Origin: Mycogone perniciosa
Taxonomy: Eukaryota; Ascomycota; Sordariomycetes; Hypocreales; Hypocreaceae
Assembly (NCBI GenBank): GCA_025331125.1
Contig: JAOALB010000030.1
Coordinates: forward strand, 186,001 to 250,000
Direction of reading: 5' to 3'
DNA: 64,000 bases
The notes under the pieces are model-generated. The model did no database searches and was not told the DNA's origin. It worked only from the letters and a program-made list of their open reading frames with translations. The position numbers and the translations under genes are program-made. Shown one piece after another: positions 1-11,900 of the stretch (the first letter of the stretch is position 1; every line of letters starts with the position of its first letter).

Positions 1-243
1 CATACTTCCAACACCCCACCAACGATAACGCCCTCGCATCTCCGACTCAAACGGCTATCGATAAGTAGCTCCGAAAAGCCTCCAATTTTCACCTCCGATG
101 ACCGCCCGGCCTACGAAGTGACAAACTCACGCTCGCGCAATAGTCCAACACCCACAAGGTTGGGCCTCGCCCTTCCTCTCCTCTACCCTCTTCGTCTTGC
201 CTTTGAAAAGGTCCAATTGATCTCCCCCCCACAATCCCGCGCC

Positions 244-1101
244 ATGTCCGAACCCTCTTTCCGATCCGCCCTCCTCGCCGGTGCCCTCGCCGGCACAACC
301 GTCGACCTCTCTCTCTTCCCCCTCGACACCCTCAAAACCCGCCTCCAATCTTCTGCCGGCTTCTTCCCCTCGGGCGGATTCTCCGGCATCTACCGGGGCA
401 TCGGCTCCGCCATCGTGGGCTCCGCCCCCGGCGCCGCGTTCTTCTTCTGCACATACGAATCCACAAAGAGCTTCCTCGGCCGGCGCATCCGCAAAGACGG
501 CAGCGACTCCAAGTCATGGGTCCCCGCCGACACCCTCACGCACATGCTTGCCTCCAGCCTCGGCGAAATCGCCGCCTGCGCCATCCGTGTCCCCACCGAA
601 GTCGTCAAGCAGCGCGCCCAGGCCGGCCACCACGGCGGGTCCTCCGCGCAAACCCTCCGCGCCATCCTGACGCTGTACACGTCCCACGGCCCGCTGTCCA
701 TGTGGCGCGAGCTCTACCGCGGCTGGGGCATCACCGTCTTCCGCGAGATTCCCTTCACGGCGATACAGTTCCCGCTGTGGGAGGCGATGAAGGCCTGGGG
801 CCGGGGACGGCGGAGCGACGGACGGGATGTTTCGGCGGGCGAGAGCGCGCTGTATGGCAGTGTGGCGGGGGGTGTGGCGGCGGCGACGACGACGCCGTTG
901 GATGTGCTGAAGACGAGGGTTATGTTGTCCAAGGAGCGGGTTTCCGTGGGCGAGGTGTTTCGGAGGATGGCGAGAGAGGAAGGCTTGAGGCCGTTCTTTG
1001 CGGGGATTGCGCCGAGGGTGACATGGATATCTATCGGGGGTGCGATTTTCCTGGGGAGCTACCAGTGGGTCATCAATACTATGAACAACATTGGGTCATG
1101 A
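244..1101 (+). CDS. mitochondrial S-adenosylmethionine carrier (SLC25A26/Pet8 type)
   Basis: Single-exon gene of 285 residues, the usual length of a mitochondrial carrier. Three repeats are visible, each with the carrier signature P-x-D/E-x-x-K/R: PLDTLKTRLQ near residue 28, PTEVVKQRAQ near residue 119 and PLDVLKTRVM near residue 219. The first repeat, with GTTVDLSLFPLDTLKTRLQS followed by GGFSGIYRGIGSA, is typical of the SAM carrier subfamily, which exchanges cytosolic SAM for mitochondrial S-adenosylhomocysteine across the inner membrane. The frame stays open upstream, but the ATG at 244 gives the normal short matrix-side N-terminus, so I start there. It is convergent with the WDR48-like gene, about 290 bp away. 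The carrier family is certain; the substrate is inferred from subfamily motifs. Confidence 0.9.
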   Translation: MSEPSFRSALLAGALAGTTVDLSLFPLDTLKTRLQSSAGFFPSGGFSGIYRGIGSAIVGSAPGAAFFFCTYESTKSFLGRRIRKDGSDSKSWVPADTLTHMLASSLGEIAACAIRVPTEVVKQRAQAGHHGGSSAQTLRAILTLYTSHGPLSMWRELYRGWGITVFREIPFTAIQFPLWEAMKAWGRGRRSDGRDVSAGESALYGSVAGGVAAATTTPLDVLKTRVMLSKERVSVGEVFRRMAREEGLRPFFAGIAPRVTWISIGGAIFLGSYQWVINTMNNIGS

Positions 1102-1394
1102 CATGGCTCATGATGATACATGAAGACGGATGACGGGTGTACGATATGTTTGAAACGACAGCGGTATGAAAACGAAACATGAGTATGCCCTATTAATAGA
1201 TGGCGCGCATGAACACGACGCCTTCCCCTATTCACTGACACCTATAGATAAGGTAGGATAGAAAAACGGGTGAACAAATGGCGTCATGTCTGGGTGTATG
1301 TATATACAAAAGCTCTAGGAGAGATAGAAAGATACGATATCATCACGCTGTAGATCCATAAAATAGAACAATCGTAAACCAAGCCATCATGTCT

Positions 1395-4300
1395 TCATGC
1401 CGCCTGTGCCGTGTTAGACTCTGAAGCTTCTGCGGTTAGCTGTGCTGGTACTGCTGTTGTCGGGGCTCCATTCGCCTCTGCTGGCTGTGCATCTGAAGGT
1501 GAGGATGTTAATGGTTTAATCTCCTTGCGGCCATTGGCTTTGTAGTATAACATGATATCATTGCCGCCTTTCCAAACATGGGTTCGGAGCGTCGCCAGGT
1601 TCATCGTAGGGTTCAGCAGCTGCGAGAGAGAATTAGAGACTTAATGACCAGATATCATGACCCCGTACAGCCCGAGCGACTTACCTGATCGTTGCAATAG
1701 AGCTCGAGATAATCTTCGGGGTTGAGTGCATTTGGGTCCTCTGACTCTGACTCTGGTTCGATCCTCTCCGAGACGTAGGCGAGTATCTTCTTCACTCGCA
1801 GCATCCTATTAGCGTTTAATCTGCTGTTCCCGTCTGTCGAAATGGGTGGTAGATCTCCAATTGGATGCAGGACAAAAGATATCTTGACAGGATCCTTGAG
1901 CGGGATATTGTTCTGCAACAGCACATCGCCTAGCCACATCGGTGCCTTTTGCTCGATGATGTCGGCGTCCCTGCCGAGGTTCTCAACTGTGCCCTGGTAA
2001 AGGTTTGCACTACCACCAGATGTTTCCTCCTGAATAATAACCTTTGTGCCCGGCGGGAGCTTTAAGACAGGGGTCTCGGATGGCAGGCTTGGTGTTACTT
2101 TGGTTTCGACCAGTTTGTCAGGAGATTCCGTGATTTGTTTGTCGTATTCGTTACGGATCTTCTGGATGACGCCGAAGAAGCTATCGTCAACCTCCTTTTC
2201 ATGGTTGGATGAAGATTCAGATTCCTCGGCTTTTTCATCCACTACCACCGGCTTTTCCTGGGTCGCCTGAGACGCTGATCGCCCTAGTTTCTTGGAACCG
2301 AAAGACATCCGGAACTTTTTGCCGAACGGGGTACTGGGAGTCTTGCCGCCCTCTGCGGCCTTCTCCTTTTCCTTTTCCTTCTCTTTTGCTTTGTCGTTAC
2401 TATTGTCCATGGAAGCCTTGGGCTCTGATGCCTCTGCTACTGGAGTGGCTATTACGCCAACCGCTGGCCCGATACCGCCTGCAAAGTAGTCCTCTTTTTC
2501 GACCGATGCGCGAGTAACTTCTTTTTCTAGCGGGCTGACGACGGCTTGTTCTGGTACACCTTGGAGACTCGTCATAATGCCCGGTGTGGCGAGTCCGATA
2601 CTTAAACCCGGGGTCGGAATATGAAGACCATTGGCGCGGGGGGTAAGTAAGTTATCAGAGGTTTCCAGGTTGGAGGTGTTGGGCTGGGGAATTACAATCG
2701 ATGATGGAGCATTGGCTCGGCCTGCAGCCTGCCTCTTCTCAACACCCTCATTCAACTTTTGCCGGTACGCTTCGTCACGCTTGATCTCCTCGTCAATCAA
2801 GTTGGCAAACAGGTACCGTAGAATCCACTTCCCAAGGCTCACTGGTCAATTGAAGTTAGCATTTTAATCAAGAGCCCGCGTGTTGGTTAAAATGGATGAG
2901 CGTACCTCTCTGATCATCTCGAAATTCAACAGGCTCTTCCAATTCCAGCTCATCAGCGTACACTTCGGCGTCGAAACAGTTAAATGGCTCTAACACAACC
3001 GTAAGATTACCAGAGCTCAGGTCGACTGAACACCAAGGTGCAACCGCCTCTCGTGTATTAACAAGTCTTTCCACATCTTCAAGATGCTGTTTCCCAAAAC
3101 TTTGAATCGGTTTGCACTGATGATATTAGCAAGGGCTCATTTTGGCAGAGATTGGGCACATACTCGTATTAGATCCCACAACAAGACGTCACCAGCCGTA
3201 TCCAACGTTAGCACCCTCCTCCTATCATTGAGCAACTTGTGTTTGAGGAGACCGAACTGGCCTTCGATGGTCTCTACTGGCAATTGGTGAATAGGCTTAA
3301 CCTCGAGATCGGGCTGATTAACCAACGCCTCGGACCCACTGCTTGCCGGAGCCTCGCTAGTTGTGTTGGATTCCGGATCGAAAGCCGATCTGGATGGAAA
3401 CAAAGCCGTATTTGATATCCTTAAGATCGATTGAGCAGGAATCTCCTTCTTGGCAGAATCGTTTGGCTGAGCAAGTGTTGCCTGTCGTGTTCTGTTGGAA
3501 GCGGTCGAGATTGAGCGCTGGTGACGGAATACCTCGGGCAGTTGCGCATTTGCACTCGTATCGACGTCTTCCCAACGGTTGATCGATGATCGGTTGGTGG
3601 CTGTCCAGATGTAGCCGCCCGCAGCCACAACCTTGGATACGCCGAAATGTTCCTGTGCGACGGCGAGACTGAGACCGTCGTCCATATCATCTACGCTGCC
3701 TCGCACATCGGTCTTGGCGACGAGGCCTGATCGATCGCTGCTATAAAAGGTGCCCAGTCGAGGATCATCAGAGTACAGTGACCAAATGCTCTCATCGTGC
3801 ATGGTAAAGGTATACATGCAACGCCCGCCCTTGACGCTCCACATCTTGATAGTTTTGTCAGCGCTGGCGCTCAAGATGATATCGCCAACATCGTCAATCA
3901 GAATGGAGCGGATATTGTCTACGTGGCCGACGAGCTTGGATACTTTGGAGCCGGTACGGGGATCGTACAGGCGCACCGTCTTTTCTGGCCCTCCACTCGC
4001 TATGATGTTGCGGCCGACGGCCAGGGCGTAGACAGATCCTTTCTCAGTAACCTCCTCACCTTTGACGTCGACTTCAAGTGTCTTGCCACCGCCATTCAGA
4101 TCCCAAAGGCAGATCTTGCGGTCTAAGCCGGCCGAGGCGACCCAGTTGGCGTTTACGTCGGAGGGCGGGGTTGCAACACATTTGATGTAATCGTCATGTT
4201 CGCCAATCTTTTCCGCTCGGGTGTTGTCCTCCTGGGAGTGTGGTCGCCACACCTTGACGGTAAGATCTGAGGATGCCGATACCAGGGCAGTGTTTCTTTG

Positions 4301-4908
4301 CGCCAGAGCGATGTCGTTGATCCAGTGCATATGCGCCTGGGTTTGGGCTCGGAACGTGGTCGTCGACTTCGGGGGCTCTTTGGCGGAGGCATTATCAACG
4401 GTATCGGTGCGGTGGCGGGGGTTGAGGTTCAAGTCCCAGGCGCAGACTATGCCGTCTCGTCCACCGGAGTAGCTACGAGGATCATGGCCATTAGCAATGT
4501 GCTTCAGTGAGGGTCTCTCGTCGAGGAGAGACGAGGGAGCGGGAGAGGGAGAGGGCAGAGCTCACAGGATGCCGTTCTCCGCATCAACGGCCAGACCATT
4601 GACGCCGAGGCGGTGACCGCCCGCCGAGGATTTGGCGTTTTCGAGAACTGCCGAGTAAGAGGAGAGTCAGCATGGAATAGAAGTGAGGCTTTGTGCTGTC
4701 ACATGTCGTTCCCACGAAGCGAAGTATGCCGTCAGCTTAGAAACCTAGGCATCGTCACACTGCGACGAGCGCCAATCACTGTCTGTGTCGCCGTCTACTC
4801 TCCGAGAGTCGCGTGCGGGGTGGGCTGCGCGGCGCTGCGACGGTAGAGGTGCTGGGGGATCAATCAATGCTCACCATAACTGATTCTCTGACGGGCCTTC
4901 TTCGCCAT
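1395..4908 (-). CDS. WD40 repeat deubiquitinase cofactor, WDR48/Bun107 homologue (6 exons)
   Basis: Exons on the minus strand: 4908-4875, 4647-4566, 4472-3164, 3116-2906, 2841-1685, 1619-1395. All junctions are GT-AG and phases agree, giving about 1005 residues. Exon 1 encodes only MAKKARQRISY, the conserved fungal start of this family. WD repeats occupy roughly residues 20-330, for example HMHWINDIAL, DLTVKVW, DRKICLWDL, KTVRLYDPRTG and DKTIKMW. The C-terminal half carries the WDR48-type region (formerly DUF3337), including WCSVDLSSGNLTVVLEPFNC and the end segment NPEDYLELYCNDQ. WDR48 (human UAF1) and fission yeast Bun107 bind and activate USP1/USP12/Ubp9-type ubiquitin proteases. A low-complexity KEKEK stretch lies near 2350-2400. 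It should not be confused with CreC, a different WD40 partner of a fungal deubiquitinase. Confidence 0.92.
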
Positions 4909-5490
4909 GACGTAGCAGAACCGAAGAGTTCGTTGACAAGGAGGCGCACCAAAGTTGAAGGCGGCAGCAACGACAATGGCGGGTGTGCGAATGAGAGTTG
5001 ATGGATCGGAGTCGTTGCGGTTGGATGCTACGTTGGGGTGGGCTCGCTGTAAGCTCACCCCTGTGCCTTTTGCGACAGTGCGGCGTTTGGCGGGGGTTAG
5101 CGCATGCAGAGCAGCAGAGGACCCGTGGGGCCGCTGTTGTCCACTGGAGAGGAATTGGCGAACCGCTGAGCGGGATGGCACCTGGGGCTGGAGTCTTTAG
5201 CCGGAGAACCACTCCACCCACCTCCACGACTATTATGGCCTCGTATTAATCATCTCGAGAACAGGCTGCGTATTTGCTACTAAGTTAAAGGCATGGATAC
5301 TTCGTACTTCGTACATGGTTTTTTCTTTCCCATTTATTAATCATAACCGGCCAGGCCTCTGTTGCCCGTCGTCACGTGGCGATGCATTTTCTCGGATGAT
5401 CGCTGCCAACACTGTCAAGGCCCAAAATAACGCTTCATCACGGGTTCTCGAAGCAGTTCTTCTTGTTGGCCAAGTCCGCTCGCCCGCCTC
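4909..5490. other. intergenic, upstream of the WDR48-like gene
   Basis: Presumed promoter and leader of the minus-strand WDR48-like gene. ORFs on both strands here overlap one another and lack recognisable domains. A direct repeat of ACTTCGTAC sits near 5300. No other gene is supported. Confidence 0.5.
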
Positions 5491-5688
5491 TCACATTACC
5501 ACACAACCGCAGCCAACGGGACACCATCTCGCGGATCGCATCTTTTTCTGGCCATCGCATTGCGGACAATCCTCGGCATCCTGTGATACCACATCCTCCC
5601 TGCCTGGGCACTCCGACTGATAGCATCGCGTGCTTCCCCTGGAGACCCGGTGCTTGCACCGGTGTTCGATGATGGTGCGGGTGCACAT
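5491..5688 (-). CDS. small cysteine-rich hypothetical protein (65 aa)
   Basis: The ATG at 5688 opens a 65-residue protein with nine cysteines and a Cys-x-His: C2, C11, H13, C22, C27, C41, C44, C56, C60, C62. The start MC followed by a C-x-H about ten residues in, and later a C-x2-C pair, resembles a poorly characterised group of short fungal proteins that begin MC and probably bind zinc. That resemblance is from memory of the pattern, not a search. There is no signal peptide. The upstream frame is open (a longer start would be at 5796), but the MC start matches the pattern. A downstream intron could extend the C-terminus. Chance remains possible at this length. A second MC-starting protein lies at 13779. 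Confidence 0.42.
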   Translation of the reverse strand: MCTRTIIEHRCKHRVSRGSTRCYQSECPGREDVVSQDAEDCPQCDGQKKMRSARWCPVGCGCVVM

Positions 5689-7105
5689 TGTGAAGTGCAA
5701 TGCAACTAATAGTGCTACGGACTGGTTGGTAAGTGAAATGCTTCGGGAGATAGATGGCAATGCGCTTGGGTGATGTGTGTGTGCGAACGGACCCAAGAAT
5801 CTGCTTTGCTTGACTTAAAGGCTTGGCTCAGCTCCTTGGCGATGTTGCCTGGTGAATAGCACTGCGAATCATGGTAGAGTATCTGTACTCCAACTCGGTG
5901 AATGGATGGTGATGGTGAGAATTCTTGGAAGGGCACCGAGAGGCGTCCATTCGGCCACTATTTAATATTGACCGGGCCGCGTAATATACGAGGGCTTCAG
6001 CTCACCCGATAGCCTTATACGAGCCAGATTCTGTGACAACGGGTCCTAAAATAGGATCGGGTGGCTGAGAAGCAACAAAAGTACTCCGTACTTAGGAGTA
6101 CTAATACTCACTCAGTGGCAGTATTAGACACACATACAAAGGGAGATGCGATAGTGAGGCCCAGTGCGGAAATGGTCGTGTTTCGGAGCACGCAGTGCTT
6201 TCGAATTTGAACCAATGAACGATGCTTTATACGCACCGGCTGCTGTGACAACTACTCCTTGTTCGATCTAAGCATCTGGAACCTGCAGGCTGCCTCGTTT
6301 CTTCACAAGCCCCATCTTGAACTCGGCGTCATATGTATTTCCCTAGCCTGTGGGATTTGAGATGCTATTACCACCAGCACTGACTTCGTCGCAGCCACAG
6401 TATCAGCAGATAGCCGAGCGATTTCAGCCTTCTCCGTATTGAACAAATACTAAAATATTAAACCGCTCCCACTCTGTAGAGAGCATTCTACTTTGCTTTC
6501 GTTCTTTTTGAGTAGGTTAGGTCCTATTATTGGTACTTCGTAGCCTGAACTCAATAGGCACAGGCAGTAATAATAGCAGTATAATAGGTATTATAATAGT
6601 AGTGGCTCGGAGGAGTACCACCAAAAACGCGCGGTCCATAGATAATCCGGCACCACTGAAAACACGAAAAATTGCTGAATTCATCACCACTTCCAGTCCC
6701 CTCCAACAACATCCATTCCGAAGCAGAATCACCACTGCGGTGTTGGCGACGGTTTAACCTGGACTATCCTCTAGATCTGAGTGAAGCGACTACTTTGGCG
6801 ACGACGCGGTGACTGCTGGGACCGCTTTATTTCGCTGTTCATCCGACAAAAAAGAACGACTCTCGCTGCCCAGGCCATCTAGGTACTTCTATATTCGCAT
6901 CAAGTGTCGCGCAATCTGGCAGATATAGCGCGTTTGCGAGTGGATATTGGCGTTGATCGTTGTTCGCTTTCCTCGAATTGAGCATCTCTTCAATCCGTGA
7001 TTCCTGCTTGCGCCGTGTTGAAACTTCTGTCGCTCGCACCCTCTGTGCGTTCTGTCTGTCGCAAGCCACTTTCGTCCTTTTCGGGGACTTCAATCCTGCG
7101 CGATA
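5689..7105. other. intergenic, upstream of the KH-domain gene
   Basis: No gene is supported. One copy of the dispersed 9-mer TACTCCGTA lies at 6082, followed by GGAGTA. A TA-rich stretch lies at 6560-6610. The last few hundred bases should contain the promoter and leader of the KH-domain gene. Confidence 0.5.
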
Positions 7106-8976
7106 ATGACTGAGCCACATCCTGATATCCAGAGCATCCTGGCAGCTCTTGGTGAGACCTCAAGCCAGATTTTGATGAGTGCCAATAAATACTGATCCCT
7201 TGACCCAGCCTCCCAACGCCCACCCTCGTCAACTCCGTCGCAAACGCCTCCTGCAGCACCTGGACAGGCATACCCAGCCCCTCCAGCTGCGGCCCAACCT
7301 GCGCACTACCAACCACCTCCGCCTGGAGTCGCCGGTTATGGCAGCAGCTCTACTCAACCCTTGCCCGCCCCAGCTTCCAGCGGCAATGTCGACCTGAGCG
7401 CTATTCGCCCTGTTAATTCTGGTACTATGAACTTTGACGACATCGTATCCAAGGCCAGAGCCTTCGCCACGGAGAAGGGAATAACACCATATGATCGTCC
7501 CCTCGTCTACGGTTCAGAGTCGAGAAGCTCAGATACCCGACCCTATCGCCGTTCTAGATCTCGTTCTCCTCGAGGCGATTACCACAACAGTGGCACGAAT
7601 CAATACAGGGATGATCGTCGCGCTGGGCAAGGTCGAGACTACGGACGCGATCGCTCTTATTCACCTCCATCGCGTGACCGTCCCTTTTCGCCACGGAGTG
7701 GGAATGGCCGAGAGAGATCCCCCCTCAGAGGAGCCGATGACAACTCGGAGACCATCCAAATCGAATCTAGCCTTGTTGGCTTGATCATTGGTCGTCAGGG
7801 AGAAAATCTCCGAAGAATTGAAGCCGATACCAATTGTCGAGTGCAGTTCCTGGCGGCAGCGGATGGTGGTCCATTCCGACAATGCAAAATTACCGGCCCT
7901 CGCCAGCGTCGCGCCGAGGTCAAAGCTGCTATCAACCGCATCATTGAAGATAGTGGTATGGGGGCCCTTAACCGTGCCCAGGAAAAGCCACGTGATCCAG
8001 CTAGAGGTGGAGCGGCGGCTCTACGGGACGGTGAAGATCATATGCAGATTATGGTGCCTGATCGCACAGTTGGGCTCATCATTGGTCGCGGTGGTGAGAC
8101 CATCCGAGATCTTCAAGAGCGATCCGGTTGCCATATCAATATTGTTGGAGAATCCAAGAGTGTCAATGGCCTGCGACCTGTCAACCTTATTGGTAGCCGT
8201 GAGGCTGCTGCGCGCGCCAAGGATCTGATCATGGAAATTGTCGACAGTGACAGCCGGGGTGATGGACCAGCATCGGGCACGAAGAAGCCTGCTGCTCCTG
8301 TTGGTCGTGGTGATGCACCTCCTAGAGATTTCGGAGGTGGTGGTGGCGGCGGTGGTGGCGGCGGCGGTGGTGGCCACGACAGGATTAATGATGCGGTTTA
8401 CGTGCCTTCGGATGCAGTAGGTATGATTATTGGCAAAGGGGGTGAGACGATTCGTGAGATGCAGAATACCACCGGATGCAAGATCAACGTGGCGCAGTCG
8501 TCTGGTCCTGGAGAGGTCCAACGCGAGATTGCCCTGATCGGTACCCGCGATAGTATTGCTCGTGCTAAGCAGGCCATTGATGAGAAGGTGGAAGCAGTAG
8601 TATGTCTCGCAATCTCTTCCATTCTAATGTTGTTCAAGGAGTGGTTACTGACGGTCTGGCAGCGACAGAAGAGTGGTGGTAGCAGTGGCCCCCGTAGCCG
8701 TGGACCTCACGATCATGACCGGGGCAACTATTCCCAGCAAGGCCCTGACTCGTCTACTAACCCACCCCCTCAAGCTTCTTCAGGCGATGGTCAGGATCCA
8801 TACGCTCAATGTGAGAGGTTTCCCGTCTCTGTATTGTATGCCAGCCCACTAATACCTATCTAGATGGTGGCTACCAGAACTATGTGGCTCTTTGGTATCA
8901 ATCCTTGATGTACCAGCAGCAGCAGGGAGGATCTTCAGGAGCTGCTGCCGGGGCACCTCCCCCTGGAGCCCAGTGA
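7106..8976 (+). CDS. three-KH-domain RNA-binding protein (FUBP/KHSRP-like)
   Basis: Exons 7106-7151, 7209-8599, 8663-8810, 8864-8976, about 565 residues. An N-terminal Pro/Ala/Gln-rich segment is followed by an Arg/Ser-rich patch (YRRSRSRSPRGDY). Three KH domains follow, with intact GxxG loops: GRQG near residue 209, GRGG near 307 and GKGG near 424. A polyglycine run (about residues 391-404) separates KH2 from KH3. The tail is rich in Gln, Gly and Ala and contains YGGYQNYVALWYQS, reminiscent of the Tyr-rich C-terminal motifs of far-upstream-element-binding proteins. Role: binding single-stranded RNA or DNA, probably in mRNA processing or stability; the target is unknown. Intron 3 (8600-8662) is 63 nt with no stop in frame, so retention would insert 21 mostly hydrophobic residues. 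Confidence 0.9.
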
Positions 8977-11900
8977 TGCCTCATAGCCAGGGGCGACCAT
9001 GTGTTTTCATGACTGGGTGTGACCTTGACTGAGCGCTGGCCCCTAAGTAACCGCAGGTTGAGCGCCGCTTGAGATGCCCTTGACTTGATTGACAACGCTA
9101 TCAGAACCCTCCCGAGGTCCAAGCCCTACCAGCCCACGACCACTTGATGTTATCTGATGGAGTCTATCGACTGTACACCACCTATACCCCCCCTTTTGGT
9201 TAAGGACCATTGACTCCGACCTGCGACCTGATTGTTTCATGAGTATACCCTTTTTGTCTGGAGGCCCAGCGACGTCGATGCTTGAGATGATGCTGCGAGA
9301 GCAACATTAATGCCTTACCATGCTCCTGACTTTTTCATATCGCCATCCTGAAGTCGCATTTCCGGGACAGTTACCCCGTTTTTGGACCAGAGTGACAGAC
9401 CTATACTATTCCAGAGCTGTGACCTTTGGACTCGCTTTGACATGCTGATACATTCATCATGGATCGCTGATCTCCATTCACTGCTACTGGATTGACGTAT
9501 ATCCCGAAATGGACTGTCTATTCCATGTGCTGTTTGCTGGCGGGACATGGTGTCACATGGTTTGCCTCGACCTCATGACTGTAATGAAAATGCCCGACGA
9601 ATCAGGTACTAGGATATTCGCAGGAACGTTGGAACCCCGGGCTCGGCTGTTTTACCCACTACGCAAATGATATGGCACACGTTAACTCGACTTACTTTTG
9701 GACTGGCTCTCGGCAAGCTGGTCGATATGAGTGCGTTGTGGGCTGACTTCTCGCCACTGTGCAGCTGCGCTGCGCCATACTCTCTCCCCTCTCCCCCCTT
9801 CCCCCCTCGTCCTGCTTGATGGTGTGGCAAGCGCACGAATTCGAACTATCCGTATAGTACCCTGACGTTTGAAAATGAGAAACGTATTAGGAATGAGGAA
9901 GGGCGGTATGGAGTTGAAACGACCTCCACGAAGTGTATAGTAGTCTATTTACCCCATCGCCAATATAGTAGCCAATACACAACATGAAGCAACCCAAAGT
10001 CTCTACCTTGCTCCTGCTACTCGTAGAGGTTAAACAAGCCTTATTACTGATATGGTGGCGTATTTGAGAATTGGGGATGGGCTTTGTAGCTTTTTATATC
10101 TTAGGCATCACCTGTTCATCATCCAGAAGCAGAAGACTCGGGTCCTTTTTCACCCCAATACTATCTATCCATTTACTAATAGTAATTGAACTATCATAAA
10201 GAGATACAGGGTACAGTCCCTCACCTGCTGCTCAAATTCTTCCCATAGACTCAGTAATGTCACAAAGGTCGGTACGACGTGCCCTAAGCCGATAATTTCA
10301 TATACCCCCTGGCTTATCACATAATATGAACCTACCATGGAGCATGGCCAAGAAAGTTGGCGATGGGTCTTCTGAGTCTGAAGTCACATCAGAGCCAAGA
10401 ATACTGACAAACCGATCATCAAGTAAGATTGTGACGAGGAAGTAGTTGGAATGTCGCTGAAGCCATTGAACTAAAGATATCACACGCCGTCAACTTTTCG
10501 TGTGCCGGCGGCTACTTGGAAGTTTCCGACTGGCTGATACATCGTTTCACTCGTCTTGTCACTCCCATCGCCATTGAGGTCATGGTGGGCTGGGTTCTTG
10601 GGCGAGTTAGACGCCTAGGATGAGTGTGATTACTCCATACTCGTATGTTGGTCAACTCCGCAAATTACGACGCCGAATGTAGTTGTTGCCGACAGCAATT
10701 GATGTTGTATCTTGTGCATCTATTACCAAGACTTCGCTACATGAGGCGAGTGAAGTCTACTGATAAAGTTATTTCCAAGCATGCACTCCATAATAAAACT
10801 GGAGAGCACAGGGAAGAGGATTCGCTCGCTTGCGTACATACGATGCTGCAAGGCGACAGATTGAGCAACGCTCTTCGCGCAACCGCATCACGTGCGAGGG
10901 AGACGCGATTTTGCATTGATTGCATCGTGTCCCACAACAACTGCCGGTCTTGTAACACACCAGTGCTTACATCCGCATGTATGTTGATACCACTCCGTAA
11001 GGAGTACTCCATACTCAGAAAAATACTAACCATGCGTGCTACCGGAGGTACTCGTACGTGGCGTTAATGCTACGGGAAGCTTCTTCCTCTCTCTTGTTGG
11101 CTCGCTTGCAACCTTTCATCCTTGGCCTGTGGAGAAAAAAGCAAAACGGTCGTTTCCGTTTGCGAACTGTTGAGGTTGCAAGTGGCGTTCTATGGCTTGC
11201 GTTCGGGCTATGCACCTCGCCCTGTCCAGACTTTTTTTGCTACTGCCGTGAGGAGACACTATGAAGAATGAAGAGGCGAAGCGACAATGGCCTTTTGTCG
11301 ATTTCGTCTTCTTGCACGGAGTAGTTACTCCGTATGCTGTTGAATGTCTCCCACTCTCCGAAATTGCCACTTGTCCCTTGACTTGGATGCATGCCGCGGC
11401 TGTTCAGCTCATCAAGAACTGCCCGCTGATGGCCGCTTCAACGCCCTGTGTGTCTCACAAGCAGAGAGGCAGAAGAGGGCCTTGGTGTCTGGTTAGCCTG
11501 CGTGTGGCTTGCCGTTTGTGGACGGGAAGTCTATTTTATCGTATGATTTTTTGCCCTCCATCTGAGCTATCTGAGCCATCCGAGAGGCCTAAGACAACTC
11601 GATGCTGGTGAATGGCTGACGAATGCTGTGAGAGGGAGGGATGGCTCGCCACACACGCAGTCCGATTTGCTAGTATACGAAGTATGGCGTACGGAGTGCC
11701 GAATAGCATCAACCGATGGTCAAGTTCTGTGCGACCTTGGGGTCAGTCATGGACCCGAACATATGATTGAATCCAAATACCAGCATGTATGTATGTATGT
11801 ATGCATTGGTGATGGTGGTGATGTGATGGATGTCGCACTCTGTAGTACATACATAAATTGTACGGCTTATGAAGAACGAACTAGTACTAGCATCATCCAA

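Noticed and set aside
10645..11067. 140-codon ORF in the gene desert
   Set aside because: No domain or codon bias, overlaps an antisense ORF of similar length, and contains motif copies that otherwise avoid coding DNA.
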